Part shown: positions 35,313 through 43,902 of the stretch, piece by piece
How positions within the stretch are numbered: position 1 is the first letter of the stretch
Layout: every line of letters begins with the position of its first letter
Assembly (NCBI RefSeq): GCF_037101375.1
Contig: NZ_AP029019.1
Span: forward strand, 1,426,001 to 1,490,000
DNA from: Acidovorax sp. DW039
Lineage (GTDB): Bacteria > Pseudomonadota > Gammaproteobacteria > Burkholderiales > Burkholderiaceae_C
Length of the DNA stretch: 64,000 bases
Reading direction: 5' to 3'
Made by a program: the position numbers and the translations under genes
Notes under the pieces: model-generated
Databases searched by the model: none
What the model was told of the DNA's origin: nothing
The model's input: only the letters and a program-made list of their open reading frames with translations

Positions 35313-37280
35313 GTGGGACCCTCATTCAACGAACAGTTTGATCAGCATGGTGCTTGGCGGCGCGCCTTTGCGCAGCAACTCAAGCAACTTGCAGAGTGGA
35401 TGGCTGCACACGATCTCATGGACGCAGCCGTCCAGGAGCGCCTGCAGCGTCTGGAAGATCAGGTCCGTACGGACAAGGTCATGGTGGCTTTCGTCGCGGA
35501 GTTTTCACGCGGGAAGTCTGAACTGATCAATTCCATCTTCTTTGCCGACTATGGTCGTCGCATCATGCCCGCCAGCGCTGGGCGTACAACGATGTGTCCG
35601 ACGGAATTGGGGTACGAGTCGTCGTTGCCGCCGAGTCTGCGACTGCTTCCTATCGAGACCCGGTTGCAGATGCAAGGGCTTACTGAACTGCGTCTCAAAC
35701 CCGAACGTTGGGTCGAGATTCCTCTGGACGTCAATGATGCCGATCAGATCGCGCGTGCGCTGGAGAAAGTGGCTGAGATTCGTCGCGTCAGTCTGGACGA
35801 TGCCCGTGCGTTGGGGTTCTGGCACGACGATTTGGCTGAAGAAAATCCAGTTCCTGATGCCGACGGCAAGGTCGAAGTGCCTATGTGGCGGCACGCCCTT
35901 ATCAATATTCCCCATCCGCTGTTGAAGCAGGGCTTGGTGATTCTGGATACCCCCGGTCTCAATGCAGTGGGTGCCGAGCCTGAGTTGACCGTCAATCTGA
36001 TTCCTCAGGCCCACGCTGTCGTTTTCATCCTGAGTGCTGATACCGGTGTTACGCGCTCTGATCTCTCTATCTGGCGCGAGCATCTGGCCACTGCTGCTGA
36101 CAGCATGGATGCGCGACTGGTCGTTCTCAACAAGATCGACACGCTCTGGGACGCCCTGAACACCCCTGAACAGGTGCAGGCCCAGCTAGACCGGCAGCGC
36201 AGCACTTCCGCAGAAATGTTGGGTATTCCGTTGGAGCAGGTCGTTCCTGTCTCAGCGCAAAAAGGACTTGTTGCCAAAATCGCTTGCGACGATGTTCTGC
36301 TGGAATCCAGTGGCCTTCCCGTTCTGGAGGATATTCTTGGCCAGGGCGTGATGGGGCGACGCCAAGCCATCTTGCGCGCAGCTGTGGCCTCAGGGGTTGC
36401 GAATTTGCGGGCAGAGGCTTCCCGGGCCATCAACATCCGTCGCCGTGATCTGGATGACCAGATGGCGGAGCTCCGCAGTCTGCGCGGAAAGAATGCTTCC
36501 GTCATCGAAAGCATGCGCAACCGTATCCAGCAAGAACAACAAGAGTTTGACCTGAGCACTGCCAAGATTCAGGCAGTCAGGGCTGTGCATCTGAAATTAC
36601 TGCGCGAGGTTTTTGCACAGCTGGGCTCGAAGGCCCTGAAGACAGAGTTGGCGGAGCTCTCTCAGGCGCTCCAGCAAAAGGGACTGAAGCTAGGCATCCG
36701 CAAAATCTATCAGGAAACCTTTGACAAGCTTCGCTCTACCCTGGACAAAGCGCAGGCCTCGGGTACTGAAATCCAGGCGATGTTGGGCGGCACATTCAGA
36801 CAGCTGAACGCTGAGTTCGGTTTTTCTCTGCAAGTGCCATCGGCTCCGCAACTGGAGCATTTCATGCACGATCTTGCGCAGATTGAGCAAAGCCATCTGC
36901 AATACCTCGGTGTGAGCAATGCATTGAAGCTTGCTCAGCCTGAGTTTGCTGAGCGTCTCGTCCGCGCTTTGGGCACCCGTCTGCGTACTGTGTACGAATC
37001 AGCTGCAAACGATCTGGAACTGTGGAGCAAATCTGCTACCGCTCAGCTGGACTCCCAGCTCAAGGAGCGTCGGCGTAGTTTCTCGCGCCGCATTGAAGCT
37101 GTAGATCGTATTCAGCAAGCGGCCAGTGGCTTGGTGGAGCGAATTTCGGAAATAGAAGCCGGTGAAGAAGAGCTGATTCAACTGGAGCAGCGACTTCAGG
37201 AACTGACAACGCAGCTCATATCTTTGCCCGAAGGGCCTTCCGCAGCGCCTGATATGTCTCTGGACGTCGTGCTTGCATGA
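35313..37280 (+). CDS. Dynamin-like GTPase with C-terminal coiled coil
   Basis: A 655-residue protein of the dynamin/GTP-binding superfamily. Motifs: G1 AEFSRGKS (62-69), where the first Gly of GxxxxGKS is Ala; G2 Thr in RTTMCPTEL; G3 LDTPGLN; G4 LNKID; G5 SAQKG. A roughly 100-residue insertion separates G2 from G3. The second half is predominantly helical and charged, with heptad-like coiled-coil stretches (about 400-450 and 600-640), and no transmembrane helix is evident. Start: GTG at 35313 behind GGGAG at 35304; a TTG at 35295 is the alternative. Its stop overlaps the mutY start as ATGA. Function unknown; membrane remodelling is only the family's theme. Confidence 0.85.
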   Translation: MGPSFNEQFDQHGAWRRAFAQQLKQLAEWMAAHDLMDAAVQERLQRLEDQVRTDKVMVAFVAEFSRGKSELINSIFFADYGRRIMPASAGRTTMCPTELGYESSLPPSLRLLPIETRLQMQGLTELRLKPERWVEIPLDVNDADQIARALEKVAEIRRVSLDDARALGFWHDDLAEENPVPDADGKVEVPMWRHALINIPHPLLKQGLVILDTPGLNAVGAEPELTVNLIPQAHAVVFILSADTGVTRSDLSIWREHLATAADSMDARLVVLNKIDTLWDALNTPEQVQAQLDRQRSTSAEMLGIPLEQVVPVSAQKGLVAKIACDDVLLESSGLPVLEDILGQGVMGRRQAILRAAVASGVANLRAEASRAINIRRRDLDDQMAELRSLRGKNASVIESMRNRIQQEQQEFDLSTAKIQAVRAVHLKLLREVFAQLGSKALKTELAELSQALQQKGLKLGIRKIYQETFDKLRSTLDKAQASGTEIQAMLGGTFRQLNAEFGFSLQVPSAPQLEHFMHDLAQIEQSHLQYLGVSNALKLAQPEFAERLVRALGTRLRTVYESAANDLELWSKSATAQLDSQLKERRRSFSRRIEAVDRIQQAASGLVERISEIEAGEEELIQLEQRLQELTTQLISLPEGPSAAPDMSLDVVLA

Positions 37281-38329
37281 CATCGGGATCGGAGACTGTT
37301 GCTACCTTGGTCGTGAGGTGGCAGGCGGCGCATGGACGCAGTCATCTCCCTTGGCAGCAAACCCGTGATCCTTACAGGGTTTGGCTGTCTGAAATCATGC
37401 TTCAGCAGACCCAGGTCGCCACCGTGCTGGAGTATTACGAACGCTTTCTGAGGCGTTTTCCTGACGTGACTGCATTGGCCCAAGCCTCGCAAGAGGATGT
37501 GATGGGTTTGTGGAGTGGCCTGGGCTATTACAGCCGGGCACGAAACCTCCACAAATGCGCGCAGGTAGTGGTTTCGCAGTACGGAGGTCGTTTTCCTGAA
37601 ACCGTAGAGTTGCTCTCGGGACTGCCTGGCATAGGTCGATCAACAGCAGGTGCGATCGCAGCCTTTTGTTTCTCTCAGCGTGCAGCTATTCTCGATGCGA
37701 ATGTTCGCCGGGTTCTTACACGCCTGCTGGGTTTTGACTCCGACTTGGCTGTCGCCAAGCATGAGCGGGAATTGTGGGCTCATGCAGAAGCTCTATTGCC
37801 CACATCGGACTTGCACCGTGCAATGCCTGGCTATACCCAGGGCATGATGGACTTGGGTGCGGTGGTGTGCACTCCTCGCAACCCACAATGCCTCACTTGT
37901 CCTTTGATGGACCTTTGTGTCGCGCGAAAGCAGGGGCAGCCAGAGCACTATCCCGTGAAGACGCGCAAACTTATCAGGCGGTCAGAATCCTGGTGGTTGT
38001 TGGTGATGCGGAGACCTGACGGCTCGGTCTGGCTGGAGGTGCGGCCCTCCAAAGGAATCTGGGCGGGTTTGCACTGTGTTCCTGTATTTGCAGAGTGGGC
38101 CTTGCTTCAAGATGCCATCAAAACCTGGGGGCTCGGCAGCGAAGACTTGGAGGACATTGAACCTTTCGTGCATGTCCTCACGCATCGGGACCTGCATCTG
38201 CATCCCATCGCAGCGACCGTCCCTGAGGGCTACATTCCAAAGGGGGCTGGTCATTGGTTTTCGCCTGAGCAATGGGTTCAGGCTGGTCTTCCTGCTCCCC
38301 TTCGAAAATTGCTTGAGCGACTGGTGTGA
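37277..38329 (+). CDS. mutY: Adenine DNA glycosylase
   Basis: Excises adenine opposite 8-oxoguanine. 350 residues: HhH-GPD domain with catalytic Glu in LSEIMLQQTQV and Asp in ILDANVRRVL, HhH LPGIGRSTAGAI, the four-Cys [4Fe-4S] cluster (CTPRNPQC..C.....C, spacing 6-2-5), and a C-terminal MutT-like domain that recognises the 8-oxoG. The ATG overlaps the stop of the GTPase gene, so it is translated from the same message. Confidence 0.97.
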   Translation: MTSGSETVATLVVRWQAAHGRSHLPWQQTRDPYRVWLSEIMLQQTQVATVLEYYERFLRRFPDVTALAQASQEDVMGLWSGLGYYSRARNLHKCAQVVVSQYGGRFPETVELLSGLPGIGRSTAGAIAAFCFSQRAAILDANVRRVLTRLLGFDSDLAVAKHERELWAHAEALLPTSDLHRAMPGYTQGMMDLGAVVCTPRNPQCLTCPLMDLCVARKQGQPEHYPVKTRKLIRRSESWWLLVMRRPDGSVWLEVRPSKGIWAGLHCVPVFAEWALLQDAIKTWGLGSEDLEDIEPFVHVLTHRDLHLHPIAATVPEGYIPKGAGHWFSPEQWVQAGLPAPLRKLLERLV

Positions 38330-38371
38330 TCCCAAGCTTTGAATTGATGTGTCGGGGGCAGATGGCTCTTC

Positions 38372-39235
38372 TCACCGACCTTCCAGTTCTCGGTGTCTGC
38401 GCAAAACTTTCCAGCGGTGCTCGAATGCTTTTGCCAGCTGCTGTACCAAAAATACGGATCGGTGCTGACCGCCGGTGCAGCCTATGGCCACAGTCACATA
38501 GTTTCTATGGTTTTGTTCCAGCACATCCAGCCAATGCGTCAAAAATTGTTCTATGTGTGACTGCATGGTGGATACCTCAGGCTGCTGCTTCAAAAACTCG
38601 GCAACAGGCTCATCCAGACCGGTCAACTCTCGCAGGCCACTTTCGTAGTGCGGATTTGGGAGCATGCGAACGTCGAAAACGTAATCGGCATCTACAGGGA
38701 TCCCTCGCTTGAACGCAAATGACTGAAAAACCAGGGTCATGCCCCCGGGGGCAATCGAAAGAAGACTCTTGACATAACTCTGCAACTGGGACGCCCGAAT
38801 GTTGCTGGTGTCTATCACGTGGGCCTGTTCGCGCAGATCAGCCAGGAGTTCGCGCTCAAGTTCAATGATCTCCACCAGCGCCTGTCGCCCTTGCACATGC
38901 CCATCGTTGGAAAGAGGATGGCGTCTTCGCGTTTCTGAAAATCTCCGGACCAGCGTACCCGTGGTGGCGTCCAGAAATAATGACTGCACCAAAACCCCTT
39001 GGGTTTTGAGACGTTGCAGATCCCGGGGAACTTGGGGCAGGGAGGTCGCGCTGCGTACATCCATGGCAATCGCGACGCGGTTGCCGTGGTGCTTGTGCTC
39101 CAGCTCCACAAATGCCGATAGCAATTCGGGGGGGAGGTTGTCTACACAGTAATACCCCGCATCTTCCATGGCGTGGAGTGCCACAGACTTTCCTGAGCCC
39201 GACATCCCTGTGATCAGAACAATTTCAGGTGGCAT
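38372..39235 (-). CDS. rapZ: RNase adapter protein RapZ
   Basis: Nucleotide-binding RapZ (YvcJ) family, 287 residues against 284 in E. coli, where it presents GlmZ to RNase E and so sets amino-sugar synthesis. Walker A is GMSGSGKS; the C-terminal domain carries the conserved [11 protein letters not shown] motif. Start: ATG 39235 with GGGGGA a few bases upstream, overlapping the end of recN by 11 bases. No glmS or rpoN operon lies next to it here, unlike in gammaproteobacteria, so the target may differ. Confidence 0.95.
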   Translation of the reverse strand: MPPEIVLITGMSGSGKSVALHAMEDAGYYCVDNLPPELLSAFVELEHKHHGNRVAIAMDVRSATSLPQVPRDLQRLKTQGVLVQSLFLDATTGTLVRRFSETRRRHPLSNDGHVQGRQALVEIIELERELLADLREQAHVIDTSNIRASQLQSYVKSLLSIAPGGMTLVFQSFAFKRGIPVDADYVFDVRMLPNPHYESGLRELTGLDEPVAEFLKQQPEVSTMQSHIEQFLTHWLDVLEQNHRNYVTVAIGCTGGQHRSVFLVQQLAKAFEHRWKVLRRHRELEGR

Positions 39236-40901
39236 GGCGATTTCCCCCTTCCAGTTGTGCAGACTGAAGCATTTCAGCTGCATGTGCCAAGCTGGTTGCA
39301 GTGGCTCGCTCACCCCCGAGCATGCGGGCAATCTCGGCAATTCGCATCTCTTCTGTCACGGACGTTACCGAACTGGTGGTATCCGCCTTGGTGCGGCTCT
39401 TGGAGACTTTCAAATGATGATTCGCACATGCGGCAACTTGGGGTAGATGGGTTACCGCCAGCACTTGCCGATCCTTGCCAAGGCGCTGCATGAGCCGTCC
39501 AACGGTCTCAGCCACAGCTCCGCCCACACCCGAGTCCACTTCGTCGAATATCAGTGTGGGAGCCTTGCCTAACTGACTGGTTGTCACAGCGATAGCCAGA
39601 GAGATTCGCGACAGTTCACCGCCTGAGGCCACTTTCCCAATCGGTTTAGGGCTTGTGCCCGGATGACCGGCCACCAGAAAAGTGATTTCGTCCAGTCCGT
39701 GTGCTGCGGGCTCAGCCTGTTTTTTTACGCTCACTTCAAAGCGCCCCCCCTGCATTCCCATGCCTTGCATGGCCTTGGTGATAGCAGATGAAAGCCTGGG
39801 CGCTGCCTTGGTACGGGCCACTGAGAGTGAGCGGGCTGCAGACAAGTAGGCCGCTTCGCTGGCTTCAGCCGCTTTGGTCAATGCATTTAGATCACTGGAC
39901 GCATCCAGTTGCGCCATTACGCTTTTCCATTCGTGCAACAGTGCAGGCAAATCGCTGGGTGGTCTTCTGTACTTGCGGGAGAGCTGGAGCCAAGAGGAAA
40001 TTCTGCTGTCCAGTTCTGCCAACCTCTGCGGATCGACATCTGTCCGGCGCAGGTAGGTCTGCAAAGAGTGCGCAACATCACTTGCCTGCGCCAGGCTGGA
40101 TGAAACGATATCTGCCATGTTCCTAAATTCCGGCTCCACATGCTCTTGGCTTTCAAGAGCATCCAGAGTCTTGGCAAGACCAGCAAGAACTCCACCGTCC
40201 TCGTCTTCCATCACTGCCAACGCACTCTGTGCTGCGTCAATCAGCGCCTGGGCGTTTGAGAGGCGCTTGTGCGTGGCTTCCAGTTCTTCCCACTCACCCG
40301 GCTCCGGTGCGAGCTTTTCAAGCTCTGCAATTTGCCACTGCAGCCGATCCCGCTCCTGTTGCAGAGTTGCCTGGGCAGCATGCGCTTGTGCCAGGGCTTT
40401 CAGGTCTTCTCGCCAGCGACTCCAGCATTCTGATGTCTGTGTTGATGAGCTACCGGCGTAGGCGTCCAGCAGACCTCGCACGGCCTCTGCCCGCGTCAGG
40501 CTTTGCCAAGCGTGCTGTCCGTGGATATCCAGCAATTGCTCACCCAGAGCGCGTAGTTGAGTCGCTGTGACCGGAGTCCCATTGATCCAGCCGCGACTCT
40601 TACCCTGGACATCGATGGTTCTGCGCAGCAACAGCGTTCCATCATGTTCGAGTCCCGATTCATCCAGCCACTCGTGCACATGCGCAGGTGTGTCGAACTC
40701 TGCGCAGATGTCCGCTTTGCTCGCTCCTTCTCGCACCACGGAAGATTCCGCCCTGGCCCCCAGAACGATTTGCAGGGCATCGATCAATATGGACTTGCCA
40801 GCGCCTGTTTCTCCTGTGAGTACGGTAAAGCCAGAACGCAGCTCAAGATCGAGAGCCTCCACAATCACGAAATCGCGCAAGATGATGCGCTTGAGGGGCA
40901 T
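39225..40901 (-). CDS. recN: DNA repair protein RecN
   Basis: SMC-like ATPase for double-strand break repair; 558 residues (553 in E. coli). Walker [12 protein letters not shown] signature [15 protein letters not shown] and Walker [13 protein letters not shown] lie at the two ends of a long coiled coil. The start at 40901 follows GGAGG by eight bases and lies one base after the nadK stop; longer upstream extension is antisense-like and unsupported. Co-transcribed nadK-recN-rapZ. Confidence 0.96.
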   Translation of the reverse strand: MPLKRIILRDFVIVEALDLELRSGFTVLTGETGAGKSILIDALQIVLGARAESSVVREGASKADICAEFDTPAHVHEWLDESGLEHDGTLLLRRTIDVQGKSRGWINGTPVTATQLRALGEQLLDIHGQHAWQSLTRAEAVRGLLDAYAGSSSTQTSECWSRWREDLKALAQAHAAQATLQQERDRLQWQIAELEKLAPEPGEWEELEATHKRLSNAQALIDAAQSALAVMEDEDGGVLAGLAKTLDALESQEHVEPEFRNMADIVSSSLAQASDVAHSLQTYLRRTDVDPQRLAELDSRISSWLQLSRKYRRPPSDLPALLHEWKSVMAQLDASSDLNALTKAAEASEAAYLSAARSLSVARTKAAPRLSSAITKAMQGMGMQGGRFEVSVKKQAEPAAHGLDEITFLVAGHPGTSPKPIGKVASGGELSRISLAIAVTTSQLGKAPTLIFDEVDSGVGGAVAETVGRLMQRLGKDRQVLAVTHLPQVAACANHHLKVSKSRTKADTTSSVTSVTEEMRIAEIARMLGGERATATSLAHAAEMLQSAQLEGGNRHAT

Positions 40902-40902
40902 C

Positions 40903-41796
40903 TCAGGACCCTCCTTCGTTCCAGCGCAGCTTTTTGCGCAATGTCGCAAAGTAGTTCCAGCCCACGGGATGAAGGAAACGCACGGAATGTTCCGATCGGC
41001 GCACCAGAATTCGGTCTCCGTGTTGCAGCGATGCAAGCGACTGCATATCAAAATTGGCGCTGACATCGCGGCCACTCACCACCTCGACCGCGACTTCAAC
41101 AGCGTCCGAAAGAACGATGGGTCTGTTCGAGAGCGTGTGCGGCGCGATAGGAACCAAAACCCACCCTGGAATGGAGGGGTGGAGCATGGGGCCACCAGCT
41201 GAAAGGGAGTAGGCTGTGGACCCTGTGGGTGAAGCAATGATCAGGCCGTCTGCGCGTTGGTTCGATACGAACCTTCCGCCAACCTCCACACGCAGCTCCA
41301 CCATGCCCGATGTTCCACCCCGATTCACTACCACATCATTCATGGCGAATGCTTCGAAGACCATCTCTTCAGCCCGCATCACACGGGCGTGCATCAAGGG
41401 ACGCGAGTCCTCTTCGTATTCGCCTTGCAGCATCGGGCCCAGAGTGGCTTGGTATGCCTCGAACGGAATATCTGTGATGAAGCCGAGACGGCCCTGATTG
41501 ATACCAATGAGGGGAACGTTGTGCCGGGCAAGCCGCCTCGCAATTCCGAGCATGGTGCCATCCCCTCCCACCACCAGACCCAAGTCGCAGTTGGCGATTG
41601 CATCCACTTCTACTGATGGGTATTGTGAGAGTCCGGTATTGGCTGCGGTTTCCGCTTCCAGCAAAACCTCACAGCCCAGACTGCTCATGAAGCTTGCTAT
41701 TTCCTGCAAAGCCTTCAGGCTGCTGTCGGTCATGCTGGGTGCAGTAGAGGCCTGGTACTTGCCAATCAAGGCGATGCGACGGAATTTCAAGGTCAT
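40903..41796 (-). CDS. nadK: NAD kinase
   Basis: Phosphorylates NAD to NADP. 297 residues; the GGDGTML motif, the NxxxxNR segment (MNDVVVNR) and the glycine-rich [15 protein letters not shown] motif are all present. It is divergent from hrcA across 28 bases, and the recN start follows its stop by one base. The nadK-recN order behind hrcA is usual for Burkholderiales. Confidence 0.96.
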   Translation of the reverse strand: MTLKFRRIALIGKYQASTAPSMTDSSLKALQEIASFMSSLGCEVLLEAETAANTGLSQYPSVEVDAIANCDLGLVVGGDGTMLGIARRLARHNVPLIGINQGRLGFITDIPFEAYQATLGPMLQGEYEEDSRPLMHARVMRAEEMVFEAFAMNDVVVNRGGTSGMVELRVEVGGRFVSNQRADGLIIASPTGSTAYSLSAGGPMLHPSIPGWVLVPIAPHTLSNRPIVLSDAVEVAVEVVSGRDVSANFDMQSLASLQHGDRILVRRSEHSVRFLHPVGWNYFATLRKKLRWNEGGS

Positions 41797-41824
41797 TTGG
41801 AAATTACATCATTAAAATCAAACC

Positions 41825-42829
41825 ATGCTCGATGACCGTGCCAAGTTGTTGCTCAAAGCGCTGGTCGAGCGCTACATAGCCGATGGGCAGCCCGTGGGAT
41901 CCCGTACGCTGTCCCGGGCTTCTGGGCTTGACCTGTCGCCTGCCACTATCCGCAACGTCATGGCGGATTTGGAAGAGTTGGGTTTGATCGCCAGCCCTCA
42001 CACCTCCGCGGGAAGGATCCCGACCGCCCGAGGTTATCGCCTGTTCGTGGACACTATGCTCACCGTTCAGCGTGACAGCCTGGACACTCCCCAACTCGCA
42101 CCAGAGCAGCCGCAAAAGGTAATTGCTAACGCAGCCCATCTGCTGTCCAACCTGTCCCAATTTGTTGGGGTGGTGATGGCACCGCGAAGAACGTCGGTCT
42201 TTAGGCATATCGAATTTTTGCGCCTTTCCGAGCGACGCTTTCTGGTGATCATCGTGTCTCCTGATGGAGATGTTCAGAATCGCGTCATCTTCACTGATGC
42301 GGACTACTCTCAGTCTCAATTGATCGAGGCGGCCAACTTCCTCAATGCCCATTACGCAGGGCTTGCCATGGAGCAGGTACGTGAGAGACTCAGGTCAGAG
42401 GTGGATCAACTGCGTGGTGAGATTGCAGCGCTGATGCAAGCTGCCGTGACTGTCAGCTCAGAAGTGCTTTCGCAGGCCCAGGAGGAGGTCGTGATCTCAG
42501 GTGAGCGAAACCTTCTCTCGGTGAGCGACTTTTCAAGCGACATGGGAAACCTTCGTCGGGCGTTTGATCTCTTTGAGCAGAAGACGCAGATACTGCGCCT
42601 TTTGGACATCTCAAGCCAAGCAGAGGGTGTCCGCATTTATATCGGTGGCGAGAGTCAGGTCGTCCCGTTCGAGGAGTTGTCTGTTGTCAGTGCTCCCTAT
42701 GAGGTGGATGGCCAGGTGGTCGGCACCTTGGGTGTGATTGGCCCCACCCGGATGCCCTACGACAAAATGATCCAGATTGTGGACATCACCTCCAAGCTGG
42801 TTTCCAACGCGCTCAGTCACCGCAAATAA
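41825..42829 (+). CDS. hrcA: Heat-inducible transcription repressor HrcA
   Basis: Repressor of chaperone genes (groES/EL, dnaK) that binds the CIRCE palindrome. 334 residues: N-terminal winged-helix domain ([18 protein letters not shown] and [16 protein letters not shown]) and a C-terminal dimerisation part with [11 protein letters not shown] near the end. No CIRCE site (TTAGCACTC-N9-GAGTGCTAA) is seen in the 28 bases upstream, so autoregulation through that box is not indicated here. Followed by the CAT-anticodon tRNA. Confidence 0.95.
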   Translation: MLDDRAKLLLKALVERYIADGQPVGSRTLSRASGLDLSPATIRNVMADLEELGLIASPHTSAGRIPTARGYRLFVDTMLTVQRDSLDTPQLAPEQPQKVIANAAHLLSNLSQFVGVVMAPRRTSVFRHIEFLRLSERRFLVIIVSPDGDVQNRVIFTDADYSQSQLIEAANFLNAHYAGLAMEQVRERLRSEVDQLRGEIAALMQAAVTVSSEVLSQAQEEVVISGERNLLSVSDFSSDMGNLRRAFDLFEQKTQILRLLDISSQAEGVRIYIGGESQVVPFEELSVVSAPYEVDGQVVGTLGVIGPTRMPYDKMIQIVDITSKLVSNALSHRK

Positions 42830-42840
42830 CGCCGTACAAT
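42812..42840 (+). promoter_or_regulatory. Possible promoter of the CAT-anticodon tRNA
   Basis: TACAAT at 42835-42840 overlaps the end of hrcA's 3' side and lies 29 bases before the tRNA. The -35 half at 17-base spacing is poor. Tentative. Confidence 0.35.
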
Positions 42841-42868
42841 GGCGCGCTTCCGCGAAAGCGGAGCTCTG

Positions 42869-42945
42869 GGGGCGTTAGCTCAGTTGGTTAGAGCAGAGGA
42901 CTCATAATCCTTTGGTCGCGGGTTCAAGTCCCTCACGCCCTACCA
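42869..42945 (+). tRNA. tRNA with CAT anticodon (Ile2 or elongator Met)
   Basis: Complete 77-base tRNA with encoded CCA. Acceptor GGGGCGT/ACGCCCT has a G1-U72 wobble. Anticodon stem GAGGA/TCCTT around CTCATAA gives anticodon CAT. The part TTTGGTCGC-GGTTCAAGTCC resembles E. coli tRNA-Ile2, whose C34 becomes lysidine, more than elongator tRNA-Met. It is not an initiator: there is no run of three G-C pairs in the anticodon stem. Ile2 is favoured modestly. Confidence 0.8.
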
Positions 42946-43104
42946 GATGTCTTGCAGTGGTGCTTTTTTCGAGAAAAGCTTCGGTTTTTGGAAAAACTGT
43001 CCCTCAAACTGCATTACAATCTATGTATGCGATGAAGTTGATGCTGCGAAGCGAAGCAAGTAGCAAAAACAAGTTGCATAAATTTTTAAGAAGTTAAAAA
43101 TTTA

Positions 43105-43113
43105 TGCTATAAT
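43105..43113 (+). promoter_or_regulatory. Extended -10 promoter element before tRNA-Arg
   Basis: TGC-TATAAT at 43105-43113 in an AT-rich stretch, ending 10 bases before the first base of tRNA-Arg. The -35 region is only weakly matched, as is common for extended -10 promoters. Confidence 0.6.
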
Positions 43114-43123
43114 TCAAAGCTTA

Positions 43124-43200
43124 GCGGCTGTAGCTCAGCTGGATAGAGTACTTGGCTACGAACCAAGGGGTCGTGGGTTCGATTCCTGCCAGCCGCACCA
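43124..43200 (+). tRNA. tRNA-Arg (anticodon ACG)
   Basis: Complete 77-base cloverleaf with encoded CCA: acceptor GCGGCTG/CAGCCGC, anticodon stem CTTGG/CCAAG around CTACGAA, T-loop GTTCGATTC. Anticodon ACG is normally edited to ICG by TadA to read CGU, CGC and CGA. Confidence 0.96.
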
Positions 43201-43206
43201 ATGTTT

Positions 43207-43237
43207 AAAGCCTGCAACTGAAAAGTTGCAGGCTTTT
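43207..43237 (+). terminator. Intrinsic terminator after tRNA-Arg
   Basis: Thirteen-pair perfect stem (AAAGCCTGCAACT against AGTTGCAGGCTTT) with a GAAA tetraloop and a T-run. Confidence 0.92.
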
Positions 43238-43278
43238 TCATTTGTCTTTTCGCTTGATCTTTTCGGAGACCCACGCGC

Positions 43279-43839
43279 ATGAGCAAAGCTTTCACCAAGG
43301 AAACTGACACGGACGACGGCGACGAGGTGGCGCTTCCCCCGCTGCCTGCGGGAGGAAAAAACTATATGACTCCTGCGGGGTATGCCCGCTTGAAGTCAGA
43401 GTTGCTGGCTTTAATTGATGAAGAACGTCCCAAAGTGGTGGAGGCAGTCCACTGGGCTGCCAGCAATGGTGACCGTTCGGAGAATGGTGACTATCTGTAC
43501 GGCAAAAAGCGCTTGCGTGAGATTGATCGGCGCATTCGCTTTTTGACCAAGCGCCTGGAGATTGCAGAAGTGGTCGATCCTGCACTGCACTTTGGAAGCG
43601 AGCAGGTGTTCTTCGGTGCCACTGTCACCTATGCTGATGACGAGGGCGTTCAGCGTACCATCACCATCATGGGAATCGACGAAGCTGATAGCCACGCAGG
43701 ACAGGTCAGCTGGATATCTCCCGTGGCGCGTGCCTTGCTCAAGGCGCGTATTGGGGACGAAGTGCCGCTACCGACCCCAGGTGGAGTGCGCTCACTCGAG
43801 GTAGTGGATGTCAGCTACCCGGCGCCCGAGCGCAAATAG
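43279..43839 (+). CDS. greB: Transcript cleavage factor GreB
   Basis: Rescues backtracked RNA polymerase by stimulating cleavage of the transcript. 186 residues: an unusually acidic N-terminal lead (ETDTDDGDE) of about 28 residues, the coiled-coil with SENGDYLYGKKRLREIDRRI typical of GreB rather than GreA, and the C-terminal FKBP-like domain ending RSLEVVDVSY. GGAG precedes the ATG by about ten bases. Convergent with spoT. Confidence 0.94.
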   Translation: MSKAFTKETDTDDGDEVALPPLPAGGKNYMTPAGYARLKSELLALIDEERPKVVEAVHWAASNGDRSENGDYLYGKKRLREIDRRIRFLTKRLEIAEVVDPALHFGSEQVFFGATVTYADDEGVQRTITIMGIDEADSHAGQVSWISPVARALLKARIGDEVPLPTPGGVRSLEVVDVSYPAPERK

Positions 43840-43857
43840 GCAATATTGGAACAGCCC

Positions 43858-43886
43858 GCGCTTCCTCGAAATAAACGAGGAAGCGC
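43858..43886. other. Perfect hairpin between greB and spoT
   Basis: Eleven-pair perfect stem (GCGCTTCCTCG / CGAGGAAGCGC) with loop AAATAAA, between convergent genes, but without a T-run on either side. Possibly a factor-dependent stop or an mRNA 3'-end protector. Confidence 0.65.
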
Positions 43887-43902
43887 TCAGCGCTCAGCGG
43901 TT

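Noticed and set aside
41797..41824. CIRCE operator between nadK and hrcA
   Set aside because: No TTAGCACTC...GAGTGCTAA inverted repeat is present in these 28 bases.
43858..43886. Intrinsic terminator between greB and spoT
   Set aside because: The stem is perfect but neither strand has a T-run after it, so it was listed as a hairpin only.
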